From positions 124,001 to 188,000 of the forward strand of contig UCIV01000033.1 of assembly GCA_900472575.1 (NCBI GenBank): a DNA stretch of 64,000 bases, written 5' to 3'. The DNA comes from Hyphomicrobiales bacterium (lineage in GTDB: Bacteria > Pseudomonadota > Alphaproteobacteria > Rhizobiales > Rhizobiaceae). Positions within the stretch are counted from its first letter, which is position 1. Every line of letters starts with the position of its first letter. Positions 16,277 to 25,335 of this stretch are shown here, in pieces. The notes under the pieces were generated by a model. The model was not told the DNA's origin. It worked only from the letters and a program-made list of their open reading frames with translations, and did not search any database. The position numbers and the translations under genes were made by a program.

Positions 16277-17491
16277 TTAAAGCGCCTGAAGCAGCGCCTC
16301 CGTCGGCCAGCCATCGGCAGGCATGCCGAGGCGCGCCTGTTCCTTCTGGACAGCCTGGCGCGTGCCGGAGCCGAGAATGCCATCGATCTTGCCGACATCG
16401 TGGCCGTGAGCATCAAGCTTGGTCTGCAGCTGCTTCATGGCCTCTACATCGAGGCCCTGTTCCGGAGTTGTCTTCTGGTAGGGCGGTGCGCCGGTCAGAC
16501 GAGTGGCGAAATAGGCGGCGGAGGTCGTGTAGATGAACGACTGGTTCCACTGCAGGTAGATGCCGAAATTCGGGTAAGTAAGGAAGGCCGGTCCCTTGCG
16601 GCCCTGGGGCAGTATGAGAGCTGCCGGCAGGTTGCCGAATTTCGTGTCGCCATCACGCGGGGTGACACCGTAGGAGAACCACTCGCTGGCCGGGATTTCG
16701 TTGCCGAGGCCGGATTTCTCGAAGGGCAGATTCTCCGGCAACGTTACTTCCTGGATCCAGGGCTCGCCCTTCTTCCATCCCATACTCTGGATGAATTTCG
16801 CGGCCGTCAGAACCGCATCCGGTGCGCTGCCCTTAACGTCGATATGGCCGCTGTTGTCGCCATCGACGCCTTGAGCGATGATGTCTTCCGGCAGCATCTG
16901 GACCTGGCCGATTTCGCCGGCCCATGCACCGGTATTGGTCGACGGGTTGAGGTCGCCGTGCTGCACCATCTCGATCAGGGCGATCAGCTGCGGGCGGAAG
17001 AGTTCCGGGCGGCGGCAGTCATGGGAGAGCGTGACGAGCGCGTTGCGGGTGTTGAAATCGCCCTGGACGGCGCCGAAGTCGGTTTCCATCGCCCAGAAGG
17101 CGGTGATCACGCCTGCGGGCACGCCGAACTCGTTTTCCGCACGAGAGAAAACATCGGCGAGCTGCTTGAGTTTCTGGCGGCCGATATCGAGGCGAGCCTG
17201 GCTGACCGTGCGCTGAGAAAACTCAAGAAAAGTCTGACGGAAAACGCCCTGAGCGCGGTCACGGCTCAGAACCTTCTGGTCGATCTGCGCGCCAGCGAGG
17301 GCTTCGTCCACCGCCGAGGCCGGAATGCCCTTGGAGATTGCTTCCTGCTTCACGCCCGCGAGAAACGCGGTCAGGTCGCCACCGCAGGCAGGGGCGGGTG
17401 ACGTGGAAGACGTCTGGGCGAATGCGGGGACGGTCAGCCCTCCGGCAATAAGGGCTGCAAGAACAAAGCTACGGCTGTCGAGAAATGACAT
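16277..17491 (-). CDS. MltB-type lytic murein transglycosylase with peptidoglycan-binding domain
   Basis: A 404-residue periplasmic enzyme that cleaves the MurNAc-GlcNAc bond with formation of 1,6-anhydroMurNAc. A signal peptide (cleavage near PAFA-QT, residue 25) precedes the SLT_2 catalytic domain; the acid/base Glu is residue 136 in AFWAMETDFG, followed by GEIGQVQMLPEDI. A C-terminal PG_binding_1 domain (about 340-404, VGKIDGILGSGTRQAVQ) anchors it to the wall. ATG 17491 has AGGA seven bases upstream and yields a clean signal peptide, unlike the longer in-frame start at 17602. It follows the GH25 lysozyme gene on the same strand (163-base gap), making a two-gene wall-hydrolase cluster. Confidence 0.93.
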   Translation of the reverse strand: MSFLDSRSFVLAALIAGGLTVPAFAQTSSTSPAPACGGDLTAFLAGVKQEAISKGIPASAVDEALAGAQIDQKVLSRDRAQGVFRQTFLEFSQRTVSQARLDIGRQKLKQLADVFSRAENEFGVPAGVITAFWAMETDFGAVQGDFNTRNALVTLSHDCRRPELFRPQLIALIEMVQHGDLNPSTNTGAWAGEIGQVQMLPEDIIAQGVDGDNSGHIDVKGSAPDAVLTAAKFIQSMGWKKGEPWIQEVTLPENLPFEKSGLGNEIPASEWFSYGVTPRDGDTKFGNLPAALILPQGRKGPAFLTYPNFGIYLQWNQSFIYTTSAAYFATRLTGAPPYQKTTPEQGLDVEAMKQLQTKLDAHGHDVGKIDGILGSGTRQAVQKEQARLGMPADGWPTEALLQAL

Positions 17492-17654
17492 AGGGCGATC
17501 CTGGCGATCTGTGGCGTGTACGGGGATGATCAATGTAGAAATATGTGCCGCACGTACCCGTGAGCGCGGCGGCAGCCGGCTATTTAGCGCAGTCGCATTC
17601 ACATTGCCAGTGATAGGTATGGAGACAGCGCTACGATCTCACCGGGACTGACAG

Positions 17655-18437
17655 TCAGTCGTTTGCAGCGGCGACCCAGGTGTTCCAGTTTCTTGCGCTG
17701 CCGGAAAAGACGTTGATGTCCGTTTCACCCCTTATGCCCGGTACGACGCCGGTAGCGGTATATTGCCAGAAGGCCCATTTGCGACCGGTATAGATTTCGC
17801 CTGGATGCGCTGCCACCGAGCGGACCCAGAAGTGATAGTCGTTGAATGCGCCGACGAGGTTGTCGCGGTGGAAATCGACCGATGTGTAGATGATCGGCTT
17901 GCGGCCATAATGGGCTTCGATACGGGCCATGAAGCGCCGCATCACGTCACGCACCGTTGCTGCATCCGGCCTCAGCTTGCAGGTCGGTGAGGCGGGGTTC
18001 CATTCCATGTCCAGAACCGGCGGAAGCATGTTGGCTTCCTTTGGTACATTGGCAATGAACCAGTCGGCCTGATCTTCCGGTGTCGAACAGAAATAGTAGA
18101 AATGATAGGCGGAATGCGGGATGCCGGCGCGTGCAGCACCTTGCCAATGGGTTCTGAACGCCGGATCGATGCGGTCCTTGCCTTCGGTTCCCTTGATGAA
18201 GACGAAGGCGACGTCGGATTTCCTGACTGTCTGCCAGTCGATGTCCGTGCCGTTCCATTTCGACAGGTCGATGCCGTGGACTTCGTGCCGACCGGGGTGA
18301 TCGCGGCCGAAATTCTGCGGGTCATTGTCCTTGAACTTCGTGCCGCTGATCGAGGCCGTGTCCATGAGGTCGCTGGTGGACGTGCAGGAACTGGCCAGCA
18401 CGGCGGTCAGAAGAAGGGCGAGAAGCGTGCGCGGCAT
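17655..18437 (-). CDS. GH25 family lysozyme (muramidase), probable lipoprotein
   Basis: A 260-residue glycoside hydrolase family 25 enzyme. The N-terminus MPRTLLALLLTAVLASSC has a basic start, a hydrophobic core and a lipobox-like ASSC, so Cys18 may be lipidated and the protein tethered in the periplasm. Catalytic features are Asp57 (HGIDLSKWNG) and the DxE pair Asp143/Glu145 in LPPVLDMEWNP, with PIIYTS and WAFWQYTATG strands typical of the GH25 barrel. ATG 18437 was chosen over an upstream frame because it starts the signal peptide. GH25 enzymes cleave MurNAc-GlcNAc hydrolytically. It lies between btaB and mltB on one strand. Confidence 0.9.
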   Translation of the reverse strand: MPRTLLALLLTAVLASSCTSTSDLMDTASISGTKFKDNDPQNFGRDHPGRHEVHGIDLSKWNGTDIDWQTVRKSDVAFVFIKGTEGKDRIDPAFRTHWQGAARAGIPHSAYHFYYFCSTPEDQADWFIANVPKEANMLPPVLDMEWNPASPTCKLRPDAATVRDVMRRFMARIEAHYGRKPIIYTSVDFHRDNLVGAFNDYHFWVRSVAAHPGEIYTGRKWAFWQYTATGVVPGIRGETDINVFSGSARNWNTWVAAAND

Positions 18438-18568
18438 AAGGAATCCGGTCTGTGCTGCAGCTAAGCCGCTATCGGCCGGAATCAGGCCGCGCGGCATTCG
18501 AGCGTTCCGTTTACCATAGTGCCGCCGGGATTGCGTAAGGCGAAATGATCGGCCGGATAACGAGTGCG

Positions 18569-19225
18569 TCAGCCTCGCTTGCGGATCACTGCGTGCCAGG
18601 CGTAACCGCGCCCGATATCCTCGAAAGTCATGGCGGCATTGGCTGCGTCGAGCCTGGCCTGAAGGACTTCGTGAAGATTGGCCCGCGGGGTGACGTGAAA
18701 GCGGCGCAGCCAGGTTTGAAGCATGCCGCGGAACCAGCCGGGCAGGCGCTCCTGCTGGCCGAAATCGACGATGTGCAGCGAGCCTTTCGGATTGAGGGCA
18801 GCCAGTGCCGTGGTGATTGCCTCCTCCCAGGCCGGGATCATCGAGACGGCGTAGGAAATCATGATGCGGTCGAAGCCGCTGACACCGAAGTCCTGCGGGC
18901 GGAAGGTCGTGGCGTCGGCGACGATCAGGGTAGGTTGCTGTGCGTCGCCGGCCAGATTGGCGCGTGCGGTTTGCAGCATCTCGGCGGATATGTCGAGGCC
19001 ATAGAGCTTCGCCGTCGGGTAATGGCGGCGGGTCAGGACCAGATTGCGGCCGGTGCCGCAGCCGACTTCCAGAATGCTTGTCCCGTCGGTCGCGTTCAGG
19101 CCTGCAATCGTTCTGTCCCGGCCGAAAAGGTAATATTTCCGCGTGAGGTCGTAGATGTGCCGCTGGTAGCGGTACATGCGGTCCATGTGGGCGGCGTGAG
19201 CTTCCGTCGTTGCGCCGGCGCTCAC
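18569..19225 (-). CDS. btaB: Betaine lipid N-methyltransferase BtaB
   Basis: A 218-residue class I SAM methyltransferase that would carry out the three N-methylations turning diacylglyceryl-homoserine into the betaine lipid DGTS. Motif I is ILEVGCGTGRN (residues 51-61); YGLDIS and MISYAVSMIP further along match the family. The start is GTG 19225, overlapping the btaA stop as GTGA with AAGG about eight bases upstream; the longer open frame to 19318 lies inside btaA and is rejected. Pairing with btaA on the same strand is the main support for the specific function. DGTS replaces phospholipids during phosphate limitation in alphaproteobacteria. Confidence 0.9.
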   Translation of the reverse strand: MSAGATTEAHAAHMDRMYRYQRHIYDLTRKYYLFGRDRTIAGLNATDGTSILEVGCGTGRNLVLTRRHYPTAKLYGLDISAEMLQTARANLAGDAQQPTLIVADATTFRPQDFGVSGFDRIMISYAVSMIPAWEEAITTALAALNPKGSLHIVDFGQQERLPGWFRGMLQTWLRRFHVTPRANLHEVLQARLDAANAAMTFEDIGRGYAWHAVIRKRG

Positions 19226-20472
19226 TGGCCGGCCTTCACGTAAATGTGGAAGCCGCCATAGATGGCGGAGCGGTCCTGCAGGTTCAGTTCGGCGGAGCGT
19301 TCGCCAAGATAGGTCCATTCCTGCCTAAGCGTATCGGAGATGCGGCCTTCGATGACGCTCTTTTCGGCGGCAGTGCGGAAGATGACCCGGGCGCCAGGAG
19401 CTGCGGTGCGGTTGATTTCGCTCCAGAGCGCATTCAGCTGATCGTCGGTCATCCAGTCCTGGGCGTCGAGCAGCACGAAGCGATCGACCGAGCCGGCCGG
19501 CTTGCGCGCCAGAAGGACGGTGACGCTCTCATGGTGGACCGTGACGCGATCGGTATTCTGCCGGATCGCCTTGTAATTTTCCGCACGCAGATAATCGGGC
19601 AGGCTGCCTTCTTCCGGGCGCGGATAACGGCGTGCGAAGGCCTGCCAGGCGAAATAATTGTCATTCATCGGGAAGTGGCAGGCGAGCTTTTCAAGCCGCT
19701 CGCGCAAGACCGGTGCAATCGAGCCATTCGGTGCGAGGCTCGCGAGCTCGTCATATTGCTGGGGCGGGATGCCGAGGCCGAAGAGCGAGCTTTTGCGGCT
19801 GGTAATGAAGCGGATCAGCGGGCGGTCGAAGAGCGGAGCAATGTTGGCGTCGAAGAACTGGCGCTGTTCGCGCAGCGAGCGTGCCTCGGCAAATTCCTTC
19901 AGATCGACGCCATGGAGACGGGCGATTACGTGGCCAATGGCGATGAAGCGGCCAAGCAGGCCAGTGCGATAGATGTTTCTGTTGAACACCTCGACGCGCC
20001 GACGACCGGTCAGTGAGCGCTTCTGCCAGTAGGCTCGCGTCTGTTCGTCCAGGTTGCGGCCGATATGGGCATCAAACGCCGAACTGTTGGACTTCAGGCC
20101 GTCCATTCCGAGGTAACGAACAACGTCGGCATGCGCCGGCAGATGTTTGAAGGCTGCAAGCTTCAGTCGGTTGAGAGCGATGTGGTGACGATTGAGATCG
20201 ACAACGTCGATGCTCTTCGGCGAGCGGGACAGATAAGCCAGCATGTTGCAGCCGCCAGAGCCGATGGTGACGATCGAATGCCCTTCCGACAGTTCCATCG
20301 CGTCCATGTCGACCGCCGGGTCCTCCCAGATCTGGGGATATACGAGGCCGGAGAAGAGCAGGCCGAACAGGCGCTCGGAAAGGCCGTGCGGCGACAGGGC
20401 CTTGTGCTGGAGGAGGGCGTCCTTGAGCTTGCGGTTGCGCTGCAAGCCACGTTCTTCGACGATATCTGCCAT
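19222..20472 (-). CDS. btaA: Diacylglycerol 3-amino-3-carboxypropyltransferase BtaA
   Basis: A protein of about 416 residues that transfers the 3-amino-3-carboxypropyl group of SAM to diacylglycerol, the first step of DGTS betaine-lipid synthesis. Typical features are GLLFSGLVYPQIWEDPAVD near the N-terminus, the SAM-binding IVTIGSGGCNMLAYL, VDLNRHHIALNRLKL, and VLLDAQDWM in the C-terminal half. ATG 20472 has AGGA seven bases upstream; two further in-frame ATGs at 20490 and 20493 lack a good signal but are possible. It overlaps btaB by four bases. A weak PhoB-box-like repeat is at 20521-20538. Soluble or peripheral at the inner membrane. Confidence 0.92.
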   Translation of the reverse strand: MADIVEERGLQRNRKLKDALLQHKALSPHGLSERLFGLLFSGLVYPQIWEDPAVDMDAMELSEGHSIVTIGSGGCNMLAYLSRSPKSIDVVDLNRHHIALNRLKLAAFKHLPAHADVVRYLGMDGLKSNSSAFDAHIGRNLDEQTRAYWQKRSLTGRRRVEVFNRNIYRTGLLGRFIAIGHVIARLHGVDLKEFAEARSLREQRQFFDANIAPLFDRPLIRFITSRKSSLFGLGIPPQQYDELASLAPNGSIAPVLRERLEKLACHFPMNDNYFAWQAFARRYPRPEEGSLPDYLRAENYKAIRQNTDRVTVHHESVTVLLARKPAGSVDRFVLLDAQDWMTDDQLNALWSEINRTAAPGARVIFRTAAEKSVIEGRISDTLRQEWTYLGERSAELNLQDRSAIYGGFHIYVKAGQ

Positions 20473-20520
20473 GACCAAATCCTGCCTCATCATGAGTTTC
20501 GAGGCGTTTAGCCGCTTCGT

Positions 20521-20538
20521 GCAACAGCTTCGTGACGC
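20521..20538 (-). promoter_or_regulatory. Weak Pho-box-like direct repeat upstream of btaA
   Basis: On the minus strand GCGTCAC and CTGTTGC are separated by four bases, the 11-bp phasing of PhoB boxes (CTGTCAT-N4-CTGTCAT). The match is partial, with mismatches at the start of the first and centre of the second repeat; a further GTCAC upstream is out of phase. Position and the known phosphate control of btaAB in rhizobia are the main reasons to note it. Confidence 0.25.
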
Positions 20539-20637
20539 GCATTGTGACTTGCTTCATCGTGAACGCGTTCCGCAACAATGAGCCTTCCCCTCGGTCACGG
20601 ATTTTGCTTGCATGCCGCAGACAGAATGGAGGCGCTG

Positions 20638-21978
20638 GTGCTGAAGGTAATTTTTCGTCGTCTTGCGGTGTTCCTGCTCATCGTGGCGATCGGCATCGGT
20701 CTGTGGATCTATTTCATTCCGCCCAATCTGCTGCGCGTGGGCAGCGGCTATGCGGCGAAGATCGTATGCTCCAACGTCTTCATTGCGGGGCGTGATCCCG
20801 ATGTGATTCTGGAGCAGGATGTTCAAGCGCCGGGCCATCCGCTCTTGCGGTTGATGGGCATTGCAGTCGACCGTGACGGTAAACGCGTCAATGCTGCCCT
20901 GCTGGGATCGATTGCGCCGAGCGAGGCAGTTTACCGCGAGGGAACGGGATGCACCGTCGGGCCGGTTGGAAGTGTTCAGTCGGCGGCCAATGCCACTAGG
21001 CCAGTTCCAGAGAGTGATCCCGAGGCGCTGTGGCCTGAAGGGGATAAAGCCGATTCGGAAGAAACGCTTGTCTCAATATTTTCAGACGCTGCTTTAACCG
21101 GACCAGGCATGCGGGCGGTGGTGATCGTCAGTCATGGCAAAATCGTTGCCGAAGCCTATGGTGAAGGTTTTTCGAAAGATATGCCGCTTCTCGGTTGGTC
21201 GATGACTAAGACCGTAAATGCCGCGATCATCGGGCGACTGATGAAGGAAGGGCGCTTGTCGCTCGACGAGAAGAACCTGTTTACGGAGTGGAGGGATGAT
21301 CGGCGCGCATTGATCCGTATTTCCGATCTCATGGGCATGGAGAGCGGACTGGCTTTCAACGAGAATTACGGGACGGTGGCCGATGTAACGCGCATGCTGT
21401 TTCTTGAGCCGGATATGGCGCGTTTCGTCGAAAGTATAACGCTCGAGGACGAGATCGGCTCGCGCTTCACCTATTCGTCCGGGACGTCCGTGCTGCTTTC
21501 CAGGATCTGGATGAATCGCATCGGTAATCGTGATGAGGCGCTCGCCTATCCCTCGCGGGCGATCTTCGAGCCGTTGGGCATGACGTCGGCAATCATGGAA
21601 ACCGATGCGGCGGGCACGTTTGTCGGCAGTTCGTACATGTATGCGACTGCCCGCGATTGGGCACGGTTCGGGCTGTTTCTGGCGCGCGACGGTGTGTGGG
21701 AGGGGGCGCGCCTGTTGCCGGAAGGCTTCGTGGCGCAGATGCATGAGGCCAATAGAAGTTCGGGCGGCCGCTATTCGAAAATGCAAACGTGGCTGCCGAA
21801 GCCCGGGGCCGGTCTGCCATCGGATGCATTCGTCATCAGCGGGCATGACGGGCAAAATGTCTTTGTCATTCCGTCACTGGATCTGGTGATCGTGAAGTTG
21901 GGCCTGACGCCGAGATCGCAGGGCTACGATGCGAGTGTGCTGGCATCGGAAGTGGTGAAACGGATAAACGCCGATTAG
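20638..21978 (+). CDS. Membrane-anchored beta-lactamase-fold serine hydrolase
   Basis: A 446-residue protein with an N-terminal transmembrane anchor (residues 4-27) and an extracytoplasmic serine beta-lactamase/class C-like domain. The SxxK motif is Ser188-Met-Thr-Lys191 in LGWSMTKTVN; the following DLMGMESGL and FTYSSGTSVLLSR (Tyr motif) fit the family, and SGHDGQN near the C-terminus stands where the KTG-like motif falls. Relatives include 6-aminohexanoate-dimer hydrolases, esterases and D-amino-acid peptidases; the substrate is unknown. The GTG at 20638 has TGGAGG five bases upstream and begins the anchor directly, so it is preferred over ATG 20626 or 20578. It is divergent from btaA. Confidence 0.82.
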   Translation: MLKVIFRRLAVFLLIVAIGIGLWIYFIPPNLLRVGSGYAAKIVCSNVFIAGRDPDVILEQDVQAPGHPLLRLMGIAVDRDGKRVNAALLGSIAPSEAVYREGTGCTVGPVGSVQSAANATRPVPESDPEALWPEGDKADSEETLVSIFSDAALTGPGMRAVVIVSHGKIVAEAYGEGFSKDMPLLGWSMTKTVNAAIIGRLMKEGRLSLDEKNLFTEWRDDRRALIRISDLMGMESGLAFNENYGTVADVTRMLFLEPDMARFVESITLEDEIGSRFTYSSGTSVLLSRIWMNRIGNRDEALAYPSRAIFEPLGMTSAIMETDAAGTFVGSSYMYATARDWARFGLFLARDGVWEGARLLPEGFVAQMHEANRSSGGRYSKMQTWLPKPGAGLPSDAFVISGHDGQNVFVIPSLDLVIVKLGLTPRSQGYDASVLASEVVKRINAD

Positions 21979-21981
21979 CCG

Positions 21982-22980
21982 TTATTTCTGCAGGACGTGG
22001 AGCATGTCCTTGCGCTTGGCATCGTAATAATAGCCGCGCGCATAAAGCCGGATTGCGTTGTCGTTCTGGTTATCGGCGACAAGCCAAGCGCCGCGGAGAT
22101 ATTTGATCGCGTATTTCAAGTTGGTTTCGGCGTCGAGAAGGCCTTCTGGTGGTCCCTCGTAACCCATCGATTTGGCCGTCGAATACTTGATCTGCATGAG
22201 GCCCCAATAACCGTTCTTGTGATAAGCCTTGGGGTCATATTTGCTTTCGCGGTGCACGACGCGGTGCACCAGCGATTCCGGCACACCATACAGGCCGGCA
22301 TAACGGTGGATAAGCTTTTTCAAGTTCGAAGGGGCGTCCGTCGCGGTTTCCGGCATCGGCTCGCCGGGAGCCGGGGGGAACTCCATCCGGTTGTCGATCG
22401 CCGAAACTGCGGCGACTGCTTTCGGCTGCGATGCGTAAGCAAGCGTAGTCGTCGGCACCTGCGGGCGCGGGATCGGAATGACCGATTGCAGCGCGACCAT
22501 GTCCGGCGTCAGTTCTGGTTCGTCAAGCGCGATGGCCTGAGCTGCTGCCGGTTGGATCTGTCCCGACTGGACTGCCGGAGCGAGCGGAGGGGAAACAAGG
22601 CGGGCACCCTTGGCGGTGCTGTGCGCTACTGGCTGAGCAGAGGCGACGACGACAGGCATCGATGCGGCAGTCGAGCTCGTTTGCATGGCAACGAACGGCG
22701 CCATGGTCGGAGATGACATGGCTGCGGTCTGAACGTTGGCTGCGTCCGACACAGTCGGTACGGGAACCGGGAGGCGGCTTGTCTTGACGAGCGTAACTGT
22801 GCTGTCAGGACCTCCTTCTGCGATCGCCGAAGATGCATCGGCAGTCTGCTGAACGGATTGGTCCTGCGTCTCGTTCGACGCCACGTTGTTGCTGTGGTCA
22901 ACGCTGGAACATGCAGCCAATGCGGAAGACATGGCAATAACCACGGCTGCCTTACGGCCCACAAATCGCATCATTGCCAT
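21982..22980 (-). CDS. Lytic transglycosylase lipoprotein (SLT family)
   Basis: A 332-residue lipoprotein whose signal ends in the lipobox ALAAC, followed by about 200 residues of Ser/Ala/Pro/Val-rich low-complexity spacer. The C-terminal domain (about 225-332) is SLT-like: catalytic Glu245 in VHRESKYDPKAY, GYWGLMQIKYSTAKSMGY, and NLKYAIKYLRGAW. The enzyme would cleave glycan strands from the outer or inner membrane across the wall, the spacer giving reach. ATG 22980 is taken; MM at 22974 is possible. Convergent with the serine hydrolase gene (3-base gap). It resembles the lytic transglycosylase at 27097 in the catalytic half but not elsewhere. Confidence 0.88.
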   Translation of the reverse strand: MAMMRFVGRKAAVVIAMSSALAACSSVDHSNNVASNETQDQSVQQTADASSAIAEGGPDSTVTLVKTSRLPVPVPTVSDAANVQTAAMSSPTMAPFVAMQTSSTAASMPVVVASAQPVAHSTAKGARLVSPPLAPAVQSGQIQPAAAQAIALDEPELTPDMVALQSVIPIPRPQVPTTTLAYASQPKAVAAVSAIDNRMEFPPAPGEPMPETATDAPSNLKKLIHRYAGLYGVPESLVHRVVHRESKYDPKAYHKNGYWGLMQIKYSTAKSMGYEGPPEGLLDAETNLKYAIKYLRGAWLVADNQNDNAIRLYARGYYYDAKRKDMLHVLQK

Positions 22981-23092
22981 CGGGTCGCTTTCATTAAAAA
23001 TCGTTGCCCAGAACGTTAACAAGACCAGTGAAACTCGACCTCAATTAACTCATTCGAAAGAGATCGACAAGCCACCAGCCGGTCGCAGATGA

Positions 23093-23728
23093 TCATGCGG
23101 CGATGCGCCGATATCCGGCAGTGACCGCACGACGGGCTATGAAACGTGTTCCGGGCTTGTAGGGAACCTTGCTGCGGGCCTTGGAAACGCGGCGTTTCCG
23201 AGTGAAACTGGCGGGAAGTGTGGCATGGGCAAGCGCCCCTATCATCGCCGAAACAGCCAGTGCAGAAATCATGTTTATACACTGTTCCTGTGGCGCGCGC
23301 GCGGGATCAAAAAACTGGACGGCAATTGCTGCCGTGAGCGCAAAGTAACGCGTGCTCCTGAACGTTGTCAGAACGAAATAACCGAATATGCGCATGGGAC
23401 GCGTTTCGGGAAGGTTGTCGTTGTCGGCGGTCCCATAGCGGAGCCGAGGATCCTGGTAGGCGTAGAGGACATGCAGCATCAGGTAGGACAGCCCTATCCA
23501 TGAAAGAGCGCCGATTGCTGCTGGCCAAAGGAAAGTGATCAGAAAAACGCCGGCGACGACCAGAACGCCTCCAAGAACAAAGGATAGAACGAAGGCCGGG
23601 ATCGTCACGAATGCGCTTGTTCTTCCCCATGAAGCGGAGAACGCTGCAGTGAGCGATGCAATGGGATGCGGCATAAGAAGGATAGCAACCGTCGTTGCCG
23701 CAAAAGCGAGCCATGTTTCTATGGTCAT
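23093..23728 (-). CDS. LysE/RhtB-like membrane protein (divergent)
   Basis: A 211-residue protein with five or six hydrophobic helices. The N-terminal MTIETWLAFAATTVAILLMPHP resembles the first helix of LysE/RhtB amino-acid exporters (usually ending in PGP), with MPHPIAS in place of the usual P-G-P, so the conserved motif is altered. The C-terminal 40 residues are basic and hydrophilic. ATG 23728 has GGAGG six bases upstream (alternative 23731). It starts 40 bases after the end of the PPi-phosphofructokinase gene on the same strand and is probably cotranscribed. Export function is uncertain. Confidence 0.65.
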   Translation of the reverse strand: MTIETWLAFAATTVAILLMPHPIASLTAAFSASWGRTSAFVTIPAFVLSFVLGGVLVVAGVFLITFLWPAAIGALSWIGLSYLMLHVLYAYQDPRLRYGTADNDNLPETRPMRIFGYFVLTTFRSTRYFALTAAIAVQFFDPARAPQEQCINMISALAVSAMIGALAHATLPASFTRKRRVSKARSKVPYKPGTRFIARRAVTAGYRRIAA

Positions 23729-23768
23729 CATCACCCTCCCGGATGCCACAGCATCCGTCATTTTTCCA

Positions 23769-24980
23769 TCAGGCGGGCTCGAAAGACTGCCCAATGGACT
23801 CCATTACATCGCCGAACCATCTTGCCGTCATATCAAAAGGTTTACCACCCTTGATGCGCGGAAATTCGATCGTTCTAAGCTTCCCATTCTGGTCTTCGTC
23901 ATGTCCGGTCACGCCGGAGACCCGGTTTAATGCACTTTCAACAGCGAGATCGACCATTCCCTGGATCAGTCGAAGATCATCGCCGTTTGCAGCTGCAGAC
24001 CTGGCGAAATAGCCGGACTTCTGCACCAATGATCGTTCCGCATCGATCCGGGCCGCAAACTGCTTCTGGAACCAGCCTCCGACATTGATCGTATCCAGTT
24101 TGACGTGACCGAACGCATCACGGGCAACATTTTCGCCGGCAGCCTCGCGTTCGGCAACGATTGCGTCCAAACAGGCGCCCTCGGAAACAAAGACCGTCGC
24201 AAAGCCGCGCTTGTCCATGACTTCCCTCAAACGAGCCGCTTCCTTTTGCGCATCAAAGGCCATTTCGGGAAGATATACGCCGTCGATGCCCTTCATTTCC
24301 TCATTCATGAGGAAGCCTTCGACATAGTTGTTGGAACTGCTTTTCTGGATATAGGCGCGTGCCGTTGCCGCGGTAAGCCAACCGCAATGGCGACCCATGA
24401 CCTCATGGATGATGAGGGTACGCGGCGCCGCCGTCTGTTCATTCGAAACATTGTCGAAAAATGCTGCGCCAACTTCCGCTGCTGTCCAGGCGCCCAGCGA
24501 CTGGCGAATGGGAACGATATCATTGTCGACCGTCTTCGGCAGGCCAACTACGGTGAGGTCGTAACCGTTTGCGGCTAGATATGCTGCGAGATCGGCAGCT
24601 ACGGTGTTGGTATCATCGCCGCCAATAGTGTGAAGCACGGTGATGCCATCTTCGGCAAGCTGCTCTGCTGCAACTGCCAGAGGGTTCTGGCCTTCTTTGA
24701 TCAGGCCCCGCTTCACGCAGTCTGCGGCATTTGTCAGTTTGACGCGGCTGTTGCCGATCGGCGAGCCGCCATAACGGTGGAGCAGATGCGCATTCTCTCG
24801 CATCTCCGCTGTGATTTCGATTCGGTCCGAGAGAAGAACCCCTTGGTATCCGGAGCGATAGGCGATCAGTTCAGCATCCGGAGCGACATCGGTGTAACGT
24901 TGAATGAGGCCTCCCACAGCCGATGATAGGCAGGGAGCAAGACCGCCTGCCGTCAACATTGCTACTTTCTCTCTGGCCAT
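23769..24980 (-). CDS. pfp: Pyrophosphate-dependent 6-phosphofructokinase
   Basis: A 403-residue phosphofructokinase. The diagnostic GGDDT at 120-124 has Asp where ATP-dependent enzymes have Gly, and PKTVDND (148-154) carries the Lys of PPi-dependent enzymes, so it should use pyrophosphate reversibly. MGRHCGWLTAATA and a C-terminal TARWFGDV also match. Rhizobia mostly use the Entner-Doudoroff route and often lack ATP-PFK, so this enzyme may work in gluconeogenesis or allow some Embden-Meyerhof flux. GGAGG lies six bases before ATG 24980. A LysE-like gene follows 40 bases on. Confidence 0.93.
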   Translation of the reverse strand: MAREKVAMLTAGGLAPCLSSAVGGLIQRYTDVAPDAELIAYRSGYQGVLLSDRIEITAEMRENAHLLHRYGGSPIGNSRVKLTNAADCVKRGLIKEGQNPLAVAAEQLAEDGITVLHTIGGDDTNTVAADLAAYLAANGYDLTVVGLPKTVDNDIVPIRQSLGAWTAAEVGAAFFDNVSNEQTAAPRTLIIHEVMGRHCGWLTAATARAYIQKSSSNNYVEGFLMNEEMKGIDGVYLPEMAFDAQKEAARLREVMDKRGFATVFVSEGACLDAIVAEREAAGENVARDAFGHVKLDTINVGGWFQKQFAARIDAERSLVQKSGYFARSAAANGDDLRLIQGMVDLAVESALNRVSGVTGHDEDQNGKLRTIEFPRIKGGKPFDMTARWFGDVMESIGQSFEPA

Positions 24981-25335
24981 GGTTCCTCCGTCGCGTGTAA
25001 ACGCTTCCCCTGCATTTCTCCGGCGGTATGGATGCGATAGAGGGCAGACGGTGTAAAGTGCATTTCTTCGCCTATTCCGTCGCGCGCCTTGTTTTTCGGT
25101 GGGTAATAATTCCGTGTTTTCAAACGGATGCGTCGATAAAGCTGCGCTGCATCACATATGGCGGAGGTTGGTGCGCAGCGGATGGCTTTGAAGGGGGGGC
25201 TGATTTCAGATGCCATGAAAGCAGTCGGCCTGACCTCCGAGCCAGCTCATTGTTCGAATAACATGAACATAGTTTAATCTGGTGGTGAACGCCCGATCCG
25301 TTGCATTTTTTGGTGTTATCTGGTCATTTAGGCGG
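24981..25335. other. Non-coding region between divergent pfp and djlA-like genes
   Basis: About 355 bases holding the promoters of two divergent genes. Short open frames here (for example 24962-25216 minus, 25028-25261 plus) lack ribosome-binding sites and recognisable protein. No hairpin terminator, RNA gene or repeat was seen. Confidence 0.6.

Noticed and set aside
20532..20550. GTCAC repeat pair upstream of btaA as a full Pho box
   Set aside because: The two copies are 12 bases apart on the minus strand, not the 11 of PhoB repeats; only the weaker 20521-20538 candidate has the right phase.
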